Positions 1-8,188 of a DNA stretch of 64,000 nucleotides are shown here, piece by piece (position 1 is the stretch's first letter; each line of letters begins with the position of its first letter). The notes under the pieces are model-generated. The model was not told the origin of the DNA and did no database searches. It worked only from the letters and a program-made list of their open reading frames with translations. The stretch spans positions 16,651 through 80,650 of the forward strand of contig CALVAW010000001.1 of assembly GCA_944325655.1 (NCBI GenBank). Direction: 5' to 3'. Source of the stretch: Candidatus Gastranaerophilales bacterium. Lineage in GTDB: Bacteria; Cyanobacteriota; Vampirovibrionia; Gastranaerophilales; Gastranaerophilaceae. A program made the translations under genes and the position numbers.

Positions 1-644
1 TTATATTAGGTCAACTCGTAAATCTAATTCAAGACGGCGAACAACAAAGAATGGGTAAACGAAAAAAAATGGTAACGCTTGAAGATTTAGTTGATGAAGT
101 CGGAGTTGATGCTACAAGATTTTGGATGATTATGCGCTCGTCTGATACAACAATTGACTTTGATATAGATTTAGCAAAATCACAAAGTGACAAAAACCCT
201 GTATTCTACGTACAATATGCACATGCAAGAGCTTGTTCAATTTTAAGAAAAGCTGTTGAAAAAAGATTAGATGTCGATAATAAAACTGAATTGGAAGCAT
301 TTTTAACTGAAAATGAAATAAAAGAATTCTATAACAATCCAAACATTGACGACTTATTTAAAAACATATCCGATGAATCTTATCAAGCTGTAAAATCGTT
401 AATTTTAAAATTAGAAGAAGGCAAAGCATTACTTTTTAATGCAGTTAAATACAGGGCACCATATATGTTATGCAAGTATTTAACGGAACTTGCAAATTCT
501 TTTCATCACTTCTACAACTACACAAGAGTGCTTTCGGAAGATAAAAAAGACAGTTTGATGAAACTTTCTTTGGTGAACTGTTTCAGAATAATTATGGCAA
601 CAATGCTTGATTTAATAGGCGTTGAGGCTGTTGAAAAAATGTAG
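1..644 (+). CDS. argS: Arginyl-tRNA synthetase, C-terminal part (5' end outside window)
   Basis: The reading frame is open from base 3 with no stop upstream, so this is the tail of a gene beginning before the window. The visible part starts in the class I catalytic end: a KMSKR-like region (GKRKKMVTLEDLVDEVG), then DATRFWMIMRSSDTTIDFD and NPVFYVQYAHARACSI. These are hallmarks of ArgS. The rest is the helical anticodon-binding (DALR) domain ending HHFYNYTRVL...INCFRIIMATMLDLIGVEAVEKM-like. The enzyme charges tRNA-Arg in the cytosol. The methionine at base 51 is internal and should not be taken as the start. A tRNA-Ile gene with its own promoter follows. Confidence 0.93.
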   Translation, partial: ILGQLVNLIQDGEQQRMGKRKKMVTLEDLVDEVGVDATRFWMIMRSSDTTIDFDIDLAKSQSDKNPVFYVQYAHARACSILRKAVEKRLDVDNKTELEAFLTENEIKEFYNNPNIDDLFKNISDESYQAVKSLILKLEEGKALLFNAVKYRAPYMLCKYLTELANSFHHFYNYTRVLSEDKKDSLMKLSLVNCFRIIMATMLDLIGVEAVEKM

Positions 645-673
645 TTGATTTTAAATTTTATTTATGATAACTT
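645..673 (+). promoter_or_regulatory. Sigma70-type promoter for tRNA-Ile
   Basis: TTGATT (645-650), a 17-base spacer and TAACTT (668-673) preceded by TGA, so an extended -10. It begins directly after the argS stop codon. Predicted transcription start is near 680, leaving a leader of about 36 bases before the mature tRNA. The TATGN-TANNNT shape matches other promoters in this window. Confidence 0.55.
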
Positions 674-715
674 AGAAACTGCAAAAGGTTGAAATCAGCC
701 TATTGTGCAAGATGA

Positions 716-792
716 GGGCTATTAGCTCAGGTGGCTAGAGCGCACCCCTGATAAGGGTGAGGTCCCTGGTTCGAGTCCAGGATGGCCCACCA
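716..792 (+). tRNA. tRNA-Ile (anticodon GAU), CCA encoded
   Basis: The cloverleaf folds fully: acceptor GGGCTAT pairs with ATGGCCC (one T-G wobble), the D arm is TAGCTCAG...GAGC, the anticodon loop is CTGATAA with anticodon GAT on a CACCC/GGGTG stem, and the T arm is CCTGG-TTCGAGT-CCAGG. Discriminator A is followed by an encoded CCA (790-792). It decodes AUC/AUU. There is no rRNA operon nearby, so this copy stands alone after argS. Confidence 0.97.
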
Positions 793-803
793 TTTAAAAA
801 TTT

Positions 804-836
804 AAAAAAGCAAGGTTTTTAGACCTTGCTTTTTTA
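804..836. terminator. Bidirectional rho-independent terminator
   Basis: Stem GCAAGGT (810-816)/ACCTTGC (823-829) with a 6-base loop, flanked by A-run and T-run. It ends the tRNA-Ile transcript on the plus strand and the 854-1276 gene on the minus strand. Confidence 0.85.
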
Positions 837-853
837 TTATAATTTTCTTTAAA

Positions 854-1276
854 TTATTTATCACTACTGTCATCTCTCAAAGATCTTATATACACATCAG
901 AAGATTTACCTTTTAATTGCGCAACAATACAATTTCTCTCATGAGCTCTAAGCGAATTTGTTACCGATGCACACAATTCAATTAAAGAATCTCTCATAAT
1001 ATTTTTATAAAGATCAGTAAACCTGCTTTCCGATAAAAATCCGTCGACTTCTTGTTCTATAATTTTAATATCTTCTTTTGTAACACCTGCCGGTATATTA
1101 AAATCATAAGTTCTATCTTCTTCATCAGCATCCACGGTTTCTACATTTGTGCGGGTAAATAAATCAAGTAACTCTTCTCTTTTTTTTAAGCTATCGTCAA
1201 CTCCATTAATATTTTTATTTCTAAAAACCACATTTTTGCTAACGGTACCAAGCATGCTAATTGGAAAAATTTTCAT
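854..1276 (-). CDS. Hypothetical protein with FR-type N-terminal tag
   Basis: 140 residues, no domain recognised. A good ribosome binding site (AAGGAGC) lies 7-8 bases before the ATG, so the start is solid. The protein is acidic in the middle (DADEEDRTYDF) and mostly helical in its second half, ending in a charged tail. It lacks a signal peptide and membrane segments. Its first residues, MKIFPIS...VVFRNKN, resemble the short N-terminal tag (M-K/Q-I/V ... F-K/R-G/S/N) seen on several other unrelated hypotheticals here. It is monocistronic: convergent with tRNA-Ile and sharing its terminator. Function unknown. Confidence 0.75.
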   Translation of the reverse strand: MKIFPISMLGTVSKNVVFRNKNINGVDDSLKKREELLDLFTRTNVETVDADEEDRTYDFNIPAGVTKEDIKIIEQEVDGFLSESRFTDLYKNIMRDSLIELCASVTNSLRAHERNCIVAQLKGKSSDVYIRSLRDDSSDK

Positions 1277-1456
1277 CTTACGCTCCTTCTTAATTTCAGT
1301 CTAGTATTATTACAAATCGGCAAGAACGGTCTTTAAATAAATATAAACAAAAACAATGCTTATAAACACCTAAAAAATTTATCAACACCTCTTTGTATAC
1401 TAACAATAACACAAAAATATAAAAAAGCACCACTTTTATACAATTAATTCATTTAC

Positions 1457-1485
1457 TTGCAATAATATTTTTTTTCATATATCAT
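1457..1485 (+). promoter_or_regulatory. Promoter for tRNA-Val
   Basis: TTGCAA (1457-1462), 17-base spacer, TATCAT (1480-1485). The predicted start near 1492 is about 10 bases before the mature tRNA 5' end. Confidence 0.6.
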
Positions 1486-1501
1486 CTAATTAACCATAAA
1501 T

Positions 1502-1574
1502 GGGCGGTTAGCGCAGCTGGTAGCGCATCACATTGACATTGTGGGGGTCGCTGGTTCGAGTCCAGTACTGCCCA
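1502..1574 (+). tRNA. tRNA-Val (anticodon GAC), CCA not encoded
   Basis: Acceptor GGGCGGT pairs with ACTGCCC (one G-T), the anticodon arm is TCACA-TTGACAT-TGTGG with anticodon GAC, and the T arm GCTGG-TTCGAGT-CCAGT has one wobble. Discriminator A1574 is followed directly by T-rich sequence, so CCA must be added by a nucleotidyltransferase. The Ile and Gly tRNA genes here do encode CCA. Confidence 0.95.
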
Positions 1575-1577
1575 TTT

Positions 1578-3617
1578 TTATTTTTTATTAATCTTAATTT
1601 CTTTCTTTAATTCATTAATAAATTCATCTCTGTATAAAAAGCCCAAATGGGCACCGTTGCTAAAAAGAGTCAATTTATTATCGCAATAGTTCTTTAATAA
1701 TGAAAGCTGCTTTTTATTTATCAAATAATCATCCAAACTATGAAAAATTCTATAATTATCGGAATTTATCAAATAACTCGAAATTGAATTTAAACTGCTT
1801 AATATTTTTAATTCATCATAAGAACAATCGACCAAAAGATATTTTTTTATATAATCACTAAAATCTGAATTATAAATTAAATTATAGAATTCTTTGCTGC
1901 TAAAATTCGGATTACTTTCTTTTTCGGTTTCATAAGTTAAATCAGACAATTTTTGATGAAAAACAAAAGCACTGATTAATTTTCCTTCATAAGTGCTAAA
2001 TGGAAGAGTCTCAATTTTCCTTCCGCTTTCTTTTGCTTCGCTATATGCCCTCATAACTTTTGCCGTTGTTATTGCAACTTTCTCCTTAAGATTATCCGGA
2101 CAATTTTTCCAAGAAGCTATAATTTTATCTATTTGTTCTATAGCATAAGTGAGTTCAAACGGCGGACAAACCGCAATAAACTTATCTATATTATTAGCGC
2201 CGTTTTGATACTGTTCATTTGCTAAAAATAAAACCGCATACGCCCCGAGCGAAGTTCCAAGAGCCGTTCTTTCAAGAAAAACCCTATCATATTTTTTCGA
2301 CAAATAAGCAATTGCATTATTTATTAAAATTTCTATATATTTTACGTCATTTTTTATAATTCCTATTTTATAGCCTTTATCTATACTTTTTAAAAATTCC
2401 CACTGAAAATGACTTCCCAAAATTAAAACGCTATAACCTTCATCATAAAAAATTTTAGCTAAAATTGTACTGTGATTATTATTTACACCCTCGCCAACCG
2501 AAGGAAAAAGTATAACAAGGGGAGAAGTCTTGTCTTTTTGCAAAATATATCTAAAAGAATATTTTGGCCTGTCTTTAGATATTTCAACAGCATCTGTTTT
2601 AATTTTTTTATCAAAACTTCTGTTCCACAAAGAAACTTCCTGCCAAGCAGATTTATTTATATTCCTTACATCTAAAAAAGCTGTTCGCATTGAATCTAAT
2701 ATTGGATTTTGAGGATTATAATCCGATAAAAAAATGTCCGCAGTAAGTTCTTTAGCATAATAATCACCAATTATTAAATTAGGACTTTCTTTTAAAGAAC
2801 CTTTAACCTGCAACACTTCTTCATTTTTTTGATTATCCACCAAATCCAATTCATCCGAATCATTATTTTCTAAATTTTCAAGCACATTCTTTCTGTCATA
2901 ATTTGAAAGCTTAATATATTTTTCCACACCAAAAAATTTTCTTGCAATATCATAAGGATCCGCGAAGTTTGATTCAACCATCTTTACCATAGGCTGAATA
3001 TGTGCAGTTCTGTTAATTAATAATCCCATCTTAATTGCAGCAGCTATTGGAGTTGCAATATATGTTGTAGGATTAAGAGCAAAATCAAGCAGTCTTCCCG
3101 TAACATCCCTTGTTGTTGTTGAAGAAATAAAAGGCAAAACAATAAAATTACCGCACTTCATCTTACATTTTGCAAGCGCTTGCTCCATATCTTCGTTATA
3201 CATCTCAAGATGAAAAATTTTATAAGCTACGTCAATAAGCCCTGCAGCACCAATGGTAGTATTGATTAAAAATCTCTTGGTTTCATTTTTAACCGCATCA
3301 AAATCTCTCTGCAAAAGAGAACTGACAAGCCTCTTCGGGTATTCAATATTAGAATACATATTATTTAAAGAATCAATCACAAAATTAGGAAAAATTGATG
3401 CCCACACAACATGAACTTTTCTTAAAAATATCTTATTCATTTTTAAATTAAAATTAAAAACTTTTCTGTTAAAATTTTCATATTTATCTTCATTTAAATA
3501 AATATCGCCATAACTTGGATATTTTTGTATATTTTTTGTTAATTCTTCTCCAAAAACCGTTCCGCTGCCACAAAAAACAAAATTAATCATTAAAATAAAA
3601 GCAATTATTTTTTTCAA
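1578..3617 (-). CDS. MlaA (VacJ)-like protein fused to alpha/beta hydrolase
   Basis: About 679 residues. I choose the TTG at 3617 because GAGGA lies 8 bases upstream; a TTG at 3632 overlaps that binding site. A signal peptide (KKIIAFILMINFVF) comes first, with no clean lipobox although a Cys is present. Residues about 40-240 match MlaA: YENFNRKVFNFNLKMN, then RFLINTTIGAAGLIDVA, NEDMEQALA and FIVLPFISSTTTRDVTGR. MlaA is the outer-membrane part of the system that removes misplaced phospholipids. After a linker, residues about 340-679 look like an alpha/beta hydrolase: SPLVILFPSVGEG, then a nucleophile elbow GTSLG (Ser near 455) and a late GAHLG that could hold the catalytic His. Standard MlaA is about 230-260 residues, so the hydrolase half is an addition. 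No mla permease genes lie nearby. A lipid-acting esterase or lipase role is inference. Confidence 0.8.
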   Translation of the reverse strand: MKKIIAFILMINFVFCGSGTVFGEELTKNIQKYPSYGDIYLNEDKYENFNRKVFNFNLKMNKIFLRKVHVVWASIFPNFVIDSLNNMYSNIEYPKRLVSSLLQRDFDAVKNETKRFLINTTIGAAGLIDVAYKIFHLEMYNEDMEQALAKCKMKCGNFIVLPFISSTTTRDVTGRLLDFALNPTTYIATPIAAAIKMGLLINRTAHIQPMVKMVESNFADPYDIARKFFGVEKYIKLSNYDRKNVLENLENNDSDELDLVDNQKNEEVLQVKGSLKESPNLIIGDYYAKELTADIFLSDYNPQNPILDSMRTAFLDVRNINKSAWQEVSLWNRSFDKKIKTDAVEISKDRPKYSFRYILQKDKTSPLVILFPSVGEGVNNNHSTILAKIFYDEGYSVLILGSHFQWEFLKSIDKGYKIGIIKNDVKYIEILINNAIAYLSKKYDRVFLERTALGTSLGAYAVLFLANEQYQNGANNIDKFIAVCPPFELTYAIEQIDKIIASWKNCPDNLKEKVAITTAKVMRAYSEAKESGRKIETLPFSTYEGKLISAFVFHQKLSDLTYETEKESNPNFSSKEFYNLIYNSDFSDYIKKYLLVDCSYDELKILSSLNSISSYLINSDNYRIFHSLDDYLINKKQLSLLKNYCDNKLTLFSNGAHLGFLYRDEFINELKKEIKINKK

Positions 3618-3715
3618 TTTATAGATCCTCAAAAAATTTAATTCATTTAAATTTATATGCTCTATTTAAAAAAAATAAAATTAGCTTATCTTCTATCCGT
3701 CTGATTAATTGCACT

Positions 3716-3741
3716 AAAAAACCGCCTGATAAACAGGCGGT
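3716..3741 (-). terminator. Rho-independent terminator
   Basis: Stem ACCGCCTG/CAGGCGGT (3721-3741) with loop ATAAA, followed on the minus strand by six T. It ends transcription from the 4763 and 4021 genes, isolating them from the MlaA fusion gene. Confidence 0.9.
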
Positions 3742-3760
3742 AAAATTATTTTATATTTAA

Positions 3761-4021
3761 CTATTTTTTAACTTCAGAAACTTTGCTTACTACGCCTTTT
3801 ATACATTTTATAGCAAGCACTATTGCTGCAACCACAGCAGCCAAACCAATATACGTTTCTTTATTTGTCTTCTTTTTTACTTCCTGAACTACAGAACTTT
3901 TTACAAACGAATCAGTTTTTTCTACTACAAAGCTACGAGCTTTTGAAGCACCTTTCGAAATTCTTGTGCCTATTTCATTCAAGCCGTCAACTACTCGTGA
4001 TGAAAAATTTGTAACTTGCAT
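3761..4021 (-). CDS. Small hypothetical single-pass membrane protein
   Basis: 86 residues beginning MQVTNFSSRVVDGLNEIG. An amphipathic Ser/Lys/Val-rich first half leads to one hydrophobic segment (YIGLAAVVAAIVLAIKCI) near residues 57-74 and a short basic tail. The binding site AAGGTG is 6 bases upstream. It lies 22 bases downstream of the 239-residue gene and shares its terminator, so the two are probably co-transcribed. Both start MQV. No family recognised. Confidence 0.72.
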   Translation of the reverse strand: MQVTNFSSRVVDGLNEIGTRISKGASKARSFVVEKTDSFVKSSVVQEVKKKTNKETYIGLAAVVAAIVLAIKCIKGVVSKVSEVKK

Positions 4022-4043
4022 ATTATCACCTTATATAAATAAA

Positions 4044-4763
4044 CTACAGAACGCTACCGACCAATTCAACAGCAGTATTTATTCCGTCATTGATAAGCTT
4101 GTCTTTTGCTCTTTTAATTTCCTTTTCGTCCAAAACACCTTCAACTTTATCAGCAGCTTTATCAGCAACGCCTACAGCAATTCCGCCGACTGCTATATTT
4201 CTTACAAGATCAGTGAAATTTTGAATTCCAAGTTTTTTCATTATACCAACAACCTTAGCACCGTTTGAAATATCGCCGCTGCCTTTTGTAAATACACCAT
4301 CTACAAAATTAGAAATACCGCTAAGCATTTTTTCATTAGGAGCTCCATTAATCAAATTTTCAACTTTTGCAGCAATTTTTCCTTTTACGCTTTCAACATT
4401 AATTTTTTTGATTAATTTACCTGCAGCACCTACAACACCATTTGCAACAGTTCGTCCTGCAATCAAAACTGTATTCATTATAGGTTTTGCAATCTTATTT
4501 CCCTTAGTTATTGCACCTATAAAAAGCAATGCACTGGTTGCAACCGTAGCAAATCTTACATTATTGTCAGCTCTTCTGACTGTATCAATATATTCTCTTA
4601 ATTTATCTTCTTTGTGCATTTTACTCAATGCTTCTTCTTCCGAATGAAACTCAGAAGGTCTTCTATTTAATCCTGCTGACCTTTCTTCATCTGACGATGG
4701 AGCCGGAAGATATATTATTTCATTACTTCTGAAATTAATAGGTTTAACTGCGTTTACTTGCAT
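4044..4763 (-). CDS. Hypothetical protein with hydrophobic Gly/Ala-rich segments and FRS tag
   Basis: 239 residues. The N-terminus is MQVNAVKPINFRSNEI, another case of the recurring tag. A charged region (residues 20-65) follows, then hydrophobic stretches (FATVATSALLFIGAITKG; IMNTVLIAGRTVANGVVGAAG; IAVGGIAVGVADKA) separated by Lys-rich amphipathic helices. AGGAG lies 9 bases upstream of the ATG. It heads a two-gene operon with the 86-residue membrane protein. The alternating hydrophobic and amphipathic pattern suggests membrane association, but no family is recognised. Confidence 0.72.
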   Translation of the reverse strand: MQVNAVKPINFRSNEIIYLPAPSSDEERSAGLNRRPSEFHSEEEALSKMHKEDKLREYIDTVRRADNNVRFATVATSALLFIGAITKGNKIAKPIMNTVLIAGRTVANGVVGAAGKLIKKINVESVKGKIAAKVENLINGAPNEKMLSGISNFVDGVFTKGSGDISNGAKVVGIMKKLGIQNFTDLVRNIAVGGIAVGVADKAADKVEGVLDEKEIKRAKDKLINDGINTAVELVGSVL

Positions 4764-4925
4764 GGCATTTGCTCCTGACTTAAGTTATCACACCTGTATA
4801 AAGTTAAAACAAGATTTTTTTTGCTAAAATATCCCCAACTTTATTTACAAATGTTTACATAAACAACACATTTATTACCAGACCATTCTATATAAAAAAA
4901 ATACTTTTTGCAATAGCGCAAATGT

Positions 4926-6143
4926 TTAATTATCAAAATATTTCTTATCTTTTATTTCATCCGGCATAAATTGTTGCTGAAATTCCGGATTATCGTGAGT
5001 ATATACATAATCATTTCCAAAGCCATATTTTTTTGCATCTTTATAATGAGCGTCTCTTAAATGCTTTGGAGGTAAAAAATCTAATCCGGCTTTTATATCT
5101 GCAATAGCGCTATCTATAGCGACAATTGCCCTATTCGATTTTTTAGCTTTTGCAACAAATTCAACGGCTTGAGCTAATGTTATTCTGGCCTCAGGCATGC
5201 CAAGATGCTCTACCGCTCTTAAAGCGGCTTCAGCGATTAAAAGAGCTCTAAAATCAGCATTACCGACATCTTCTGAAGCAACAACGATTAACCTTCGTGC
5301 TATAAATCTGGGGTCTTCTCCTGCAAGCAGCATTTTTGCAAGATAATATATCGCAGCATTAGCGTCCGAACCCCTCAAACTCTTTTGAAATGCACTTGCA
5401 TAATCATAATGAGAATCAATTGAATATCTTACACTTGATTTTTGAAGTAATTCTTCAACTATAGATTTTTCAACCGTATCGTCAGAAGCAAAATAAGAAT
5501 TTTCAATTGCATTTAGAGAATACCTCGCATCCCCGTTTGACAATTCTACTATACAATTTAGCGCATCGTCCGATAAAACTTTATTTCCGTAATTTTCACA
5601 TAAATAGCTAAAACCTTTTAAAATAATTTTTTTAATAGAATCGTTATCAATTTTATTAAGCATTATAACTTGAGCTCTTGAAATTAAAGCAGGAACAGTA
5701 TGAAAAGAAGGATTCTCGGTTGTAGAGCCTATAAAATAAAACAATCCCGTTTCGACATAAGGCAAAAGAGCATCCTGTTGAGTTTTTGAAAAACGATGAA
5801 TTTCATCAATAAAAACAATTGTCTTATATCCTTCTCTTAAATTTAATTTCGCATTCTGTGCAGTTTCCTTTATATCCTTAACACCGGAATTAACAGCAGA
5901 AAGCTCGATAAATTTTGCATTATGATACTTGGCGCAAAGTCTTGCTAATGTAGTTTTTCCGCAACCGGGCGGACCCCATAATATAAAAGAAAACAATCTT
6001 TTTGCCTTTAAAAGTTTACAAAAAGGCGAATCGGAACTTATTACATTGCTCTGTCCCAAAAAATCATCCAAAGTATTCGGACGCATTAATTCCGCTAAAG
6101 GAATTTGCTTATTATTATTTTCTAGCGAATCAAACAAATTCAT
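4926..6143 (-). CDS. rarA: Replication-associated recombination protein A (AAA+ ATPase)
   Basis: 405 residues, full length for RarA/MgsA. Walker A is GPPGCGKTT (residues 57-65), Walker B is FIDEIHRF (111-118), and sensor 1 is GSTTENPSF. The C-terminal half has the RarA-specific RGSDANAAIYYLAKML and EDVGNAD motifs and the tetramerisation domain. It acts at stalled replication forks with SSB. No ribosome binding site precedes the ATG. Instead TGT-TAAAAT sits exactly 6 bases upstream, which predicts a leaderless mRNA. It is divergent from the solute-binding protein gene with only 19 bases between the start codons. Confidence 0.95.
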   Translation of the reverse strand: MNLFDSLENNNKQIPLAELMRPNTLDDFLGQSNVISSDSPFCKLLKAKRLFSFILWGPPGCGKTTLARLCAKYHNAKFIELSAVNSGVKDIKETAQNAKLNLREGYKTIVFIDEIHRFSKTQQDALLPYVETGLFYFIGSTTENPSFHTVPALISRAQVIMLNKIDNDSIKKIILKGFSYLCENYGNKVLSDDALNCIVELSNGDARYSLNAIENSYFASDDTVEKSIVEELLQKSSVRYSIDSHYDYASAFQKSLRGSDANAAIYYLAKMLLAGEDPRFIARRLIVVASEDVGNADFRALLIAEAALRAVEHLGMPEARITLAQAVEFVAKAKKSNRAIVAIDSAIADIKAGLDFLPPKHLRDAHYKDAKKYGFGNDYVYTHDNPEFQQQFMPDEIKDKKYFDN

Positions 6144-6145
6144 TG

Positions 6146-6158
6146 TATAATTTTAACA
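6146..6158. promoter_or_regulatory. Overlapping divergent -10 boxes for rarA and the solute-binding protein
   Basis: Plus strand: TATAAT at 6146-6151, predicted start near 6158, 5 bases before the 6163 ATG. Minus strand: TGT (6158-6156) plus TAAAAT (6155-6150), 6 bases before the rarA ATG, predicted start on the ATG itself. The two hexamers overlap at 6150-6151, so RNA polymerase could not open both at once. The -35 regions would lie inside the opposite gene. Confidence 0.5.
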
Positions 6159-6162
6159 CAAC

Positions 6163-7410
6163 ATGAAAAAAATATTTTTTTGCATAATATTAATAATTTT
6201 ATCAGCGGGAATAATTCTATACAAAATACATTCCGATAAATTTGACAACCAAAAAAAACTTTCCTTTTGGTCAATTCAACTTAAACCAATTTACGAAAAA
6301 GAAATAAATAAAATTATAAAAGAATTTGAAAATACACATCCGGATTATAAGGTTATTTGGGTCGACATACCCATTCAAGAAGCTCAAAAAAGAACCTTGG
6401 CTTCAATATTATCATCTACACCTCCGGACCTTATTAATCTAAACCCTGATTTTTCAATAATTTTGGCTCAAAGAAACGCTCTATATACATTTAAAGAAAA
6501 AGATGTTGAACAATTTTATCCGAGTCTAACAAGCAAACTTAAATACAACGGCAATATTTATGCCCTGCCTTTTTATGCAACAAGTCCTGTCACAATATAT
6601 AACAAAAAAATATTTGAAAAATGCTCCAAAAAAGAATTTATAACTTCCTATAATGAATTATTTGAAATTTCAGACAAACTTAAAACATGTTCTAATGTTG
6701 CCCCTTTTGCTGCCTCTTTGAATGAAGGAGACACATTAGCCAAGATTTTAAACAAATACAACATTGATACTCTAAAAACCGAAAATGAAATCGACTCTGC
6801 AATTAATATATATTCCGAATTTAATAATATGTACAAAAATAATCTTTTACCAAAAGATATACTCACAATTAACCACAGAGAAGTTATAGAAAAATACATG
6901 TCTAATCAGGCACTTATAATAGTTGCAGGTTCAAACTTTATAGATATGATTAAACAAAATGCATACGATGTATACTCTCAATCAGATATAAGCAAACAAT
7001 TAGTCGGCGAAAATAAAAAATATGACATATCTTTAATGAACTTAATCATACCTAAAAAATCAAAAAATATAGAAGCAGCCGTTGATTTTGCACTTCTGTT
7101 AACCAATGAGAAAAACCAGCTACAACTGGCAAAATTAACAAACGTTTTGCCTGCAAACAAATATGCTCTTGAAAACGAATATTTTAAAAATTGCTCTGAT
7201 GATTTGGTTGATAAATCAAGATGCATAAGCGCAATACAACTCAACAACTTAAATGACCGAGAATTTCCGAATAAAAACAAAAAAACAATTAATGAAGCTA
7301 TAAATAAAACATTGGAAGAAATTCTATTAAAAGAAACAATAAGTAAAAACGAAATTAAAACAAAGGTTAAAAACTTATCAAAAACATTAAAAAACATAGA
7401 AAACAATTAA
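6163..7410 (+). CDS. Extracellular solute-binding protein (ABC type, sugar-like)
   Basis: 415 residues with an N-terminal hydrophobic signal or anchor (KIFFCIILIILSAGIILYKI) and no lipobox Cys. The body matches family 1 bacterial binding proteins: FWSIQLKPIYEKEINKIIKEFE, HPDYKVIWVDIP, PPDLINLNPD, and YNGNIYALPFYATSPVTIYN. It would capture a sugar or oligosaccharide in the periplasm for an ABC importer. No permease or ATPase gene is adjacent, so it is an orphan whose partners lie elsewhere. The C-terminus ends in a Lys/Asn-rich helix (KTKVKNLSKTLKNIENN). The predicted mRNA leader is only about 5 bases. Confidence 0.85.
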   Translation: MKKIFFCIILIILSAGIILYKIHSDKFDNQKKLSFWSIQLKPIYEKEINKIIKEFENTHPDYKVIWVDIPIQEAQKRTLASILSSTPPDLINLNPDFSIILAQRNALYTFKEKDVEQFYPSLTSKLKYNGNIYALPFYATSPVTIYNKKIFEKCSKKEFITSYNELFEISDKLKTCSNVAPFAASLNEGDTLAKILNKYNIDTLKTENEIDSAINIYSEFNNMYKNNLLPKDILTINHREVIEKYMSNQALIIVAGSNFIDMIKQNAYDVYSQSDISKQLVGENKKYDISLMNLIIPKKSKNIEAAVDFALLLTNEKNQLQLAKLTNVLPANKYALENEYFKNCSDDLVDKSRCISAIQLNNLNDREFPNKNKKTINEAINKTLEEILLKETISKNEIKTKVKNLSKTLKNIENN

Positions 7411-7437
7411 AAGGGATATAAAAAATATCCCTTTTAA
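7407..7437. terminator. Bidirectional terminator
   Basis: Perfect 13-bp stem (7407-7419 with 7425-7437) around AAAAGGGATA, 5-base A loop. It overlaps the stop codon of the solute-binding gene and also serves the convergent 7454-8134 gene. Confidence 0.85.
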
Positions 7438-7453
7438 TTTCCCCCATACAATT

Positions 7454-8134
7454 TTATATATTAACTGTTTGTTTTTGTTTTATTTTCTCCAAATTCTTTT
7501 TTGCCATTGAATTTTTAATTGCAAGTTTTTTCACAAAATCAATCGCTTCAATATCACGTTTTATTGCGCTTTTTAACTCCAATATTTCTTCAAAAGTCAA
7601 ATCATCAATTTTATTTGTTTCGCAAATCTCAAAAACATTCTTGAATTTCTTTTGTGTCTTATGTTCAAAACCTTCAAGTTTCATTTTATAACTATACCAA
7701 TTATAAAATTGATAAGCTATAGCATACGGATTTACGTCAAAACTTCTTAAAACAAACATTTCAGAAGTTTCAAAAGATATATTTTTATTTAAAATAATAT
7801 TCAAATAAAGAGCTTTGATGCCTTTTTGAGGAAGTATAAAACCTTCCTGTTCTTTAATTAAAAACAAAATTTTATCCGCATATTTAATTTTATAGACCGG
7901 AGTCTTTGCTCCTTTAATATACTCAAAAAATAATTTTGGATTCTTTAAACATTTTTCAACTATATTTTGAATTTTTTCTTCATTTAAAGTTTTTTTATCG
8001 GTCATTTTATTATCAATAGTTAAAGTTGCACCGTTCACGGCAACAAATTTTCTCCCTGCGCATTTTCCCGATAAAATTGTTTTTTTAATTATAAGTTTAT
8101 TTTTTTTAAACAAAAATTTAAAAAATTTTTCCAT
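7454..8134 (-). CDS. Hypothetical basic protein, 226 residues
   Basis: No recognised domain. AGAGGA lies 8 bases upstream of the ATG. The N-terminus is very basic and aromatic (EKFFKFLFKKNKLIIKKT). There is a possible beta-rich core (residues 25-120) and a Lys-rich helical tail (DFVKKLAIKNSMAKKNLEKI). No signal peptide; it is probably cytoplasmic or peripheral to nucleic acid or membrane. It follows the 8189-10150 gene on the same strand with a 54-base gap and may be co-transcribed with it. Function unknown. Confidence 0.7.
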   Translation of the reverse strand: MEKFFKFLFKKNKLIIKKTILSGKCAGRKFVAVNGATLTIDNKMTDKKTLNEEKIQNIVEKCLKNPKLFFEYIKGAKTPVYKIKYADKILFLIKEQEGFILPQKGIKALYLNIILNKNISFETSEMFVLRSFDVNPYAIAYQFYNWYSYKMKLEGFEHKTQKKFKNVFEICETNKIDDLTFEEILELKSAIKRDIEAIDFVKKLAIKNSMAKKNLEKIKQKQTVNI

Positions 8135-8188
8135 TACAAAATCCTCTTAGTTTAATAAAAACATTTTGCACTAAAAAATTGCCTTGAT

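Noticed and set aside
57..700. Methionine codon at base 51 as the start of a short gene
   Set aside because: The frame is open to the window edge and matches the interior of ArgS, so the gene begins upstream.
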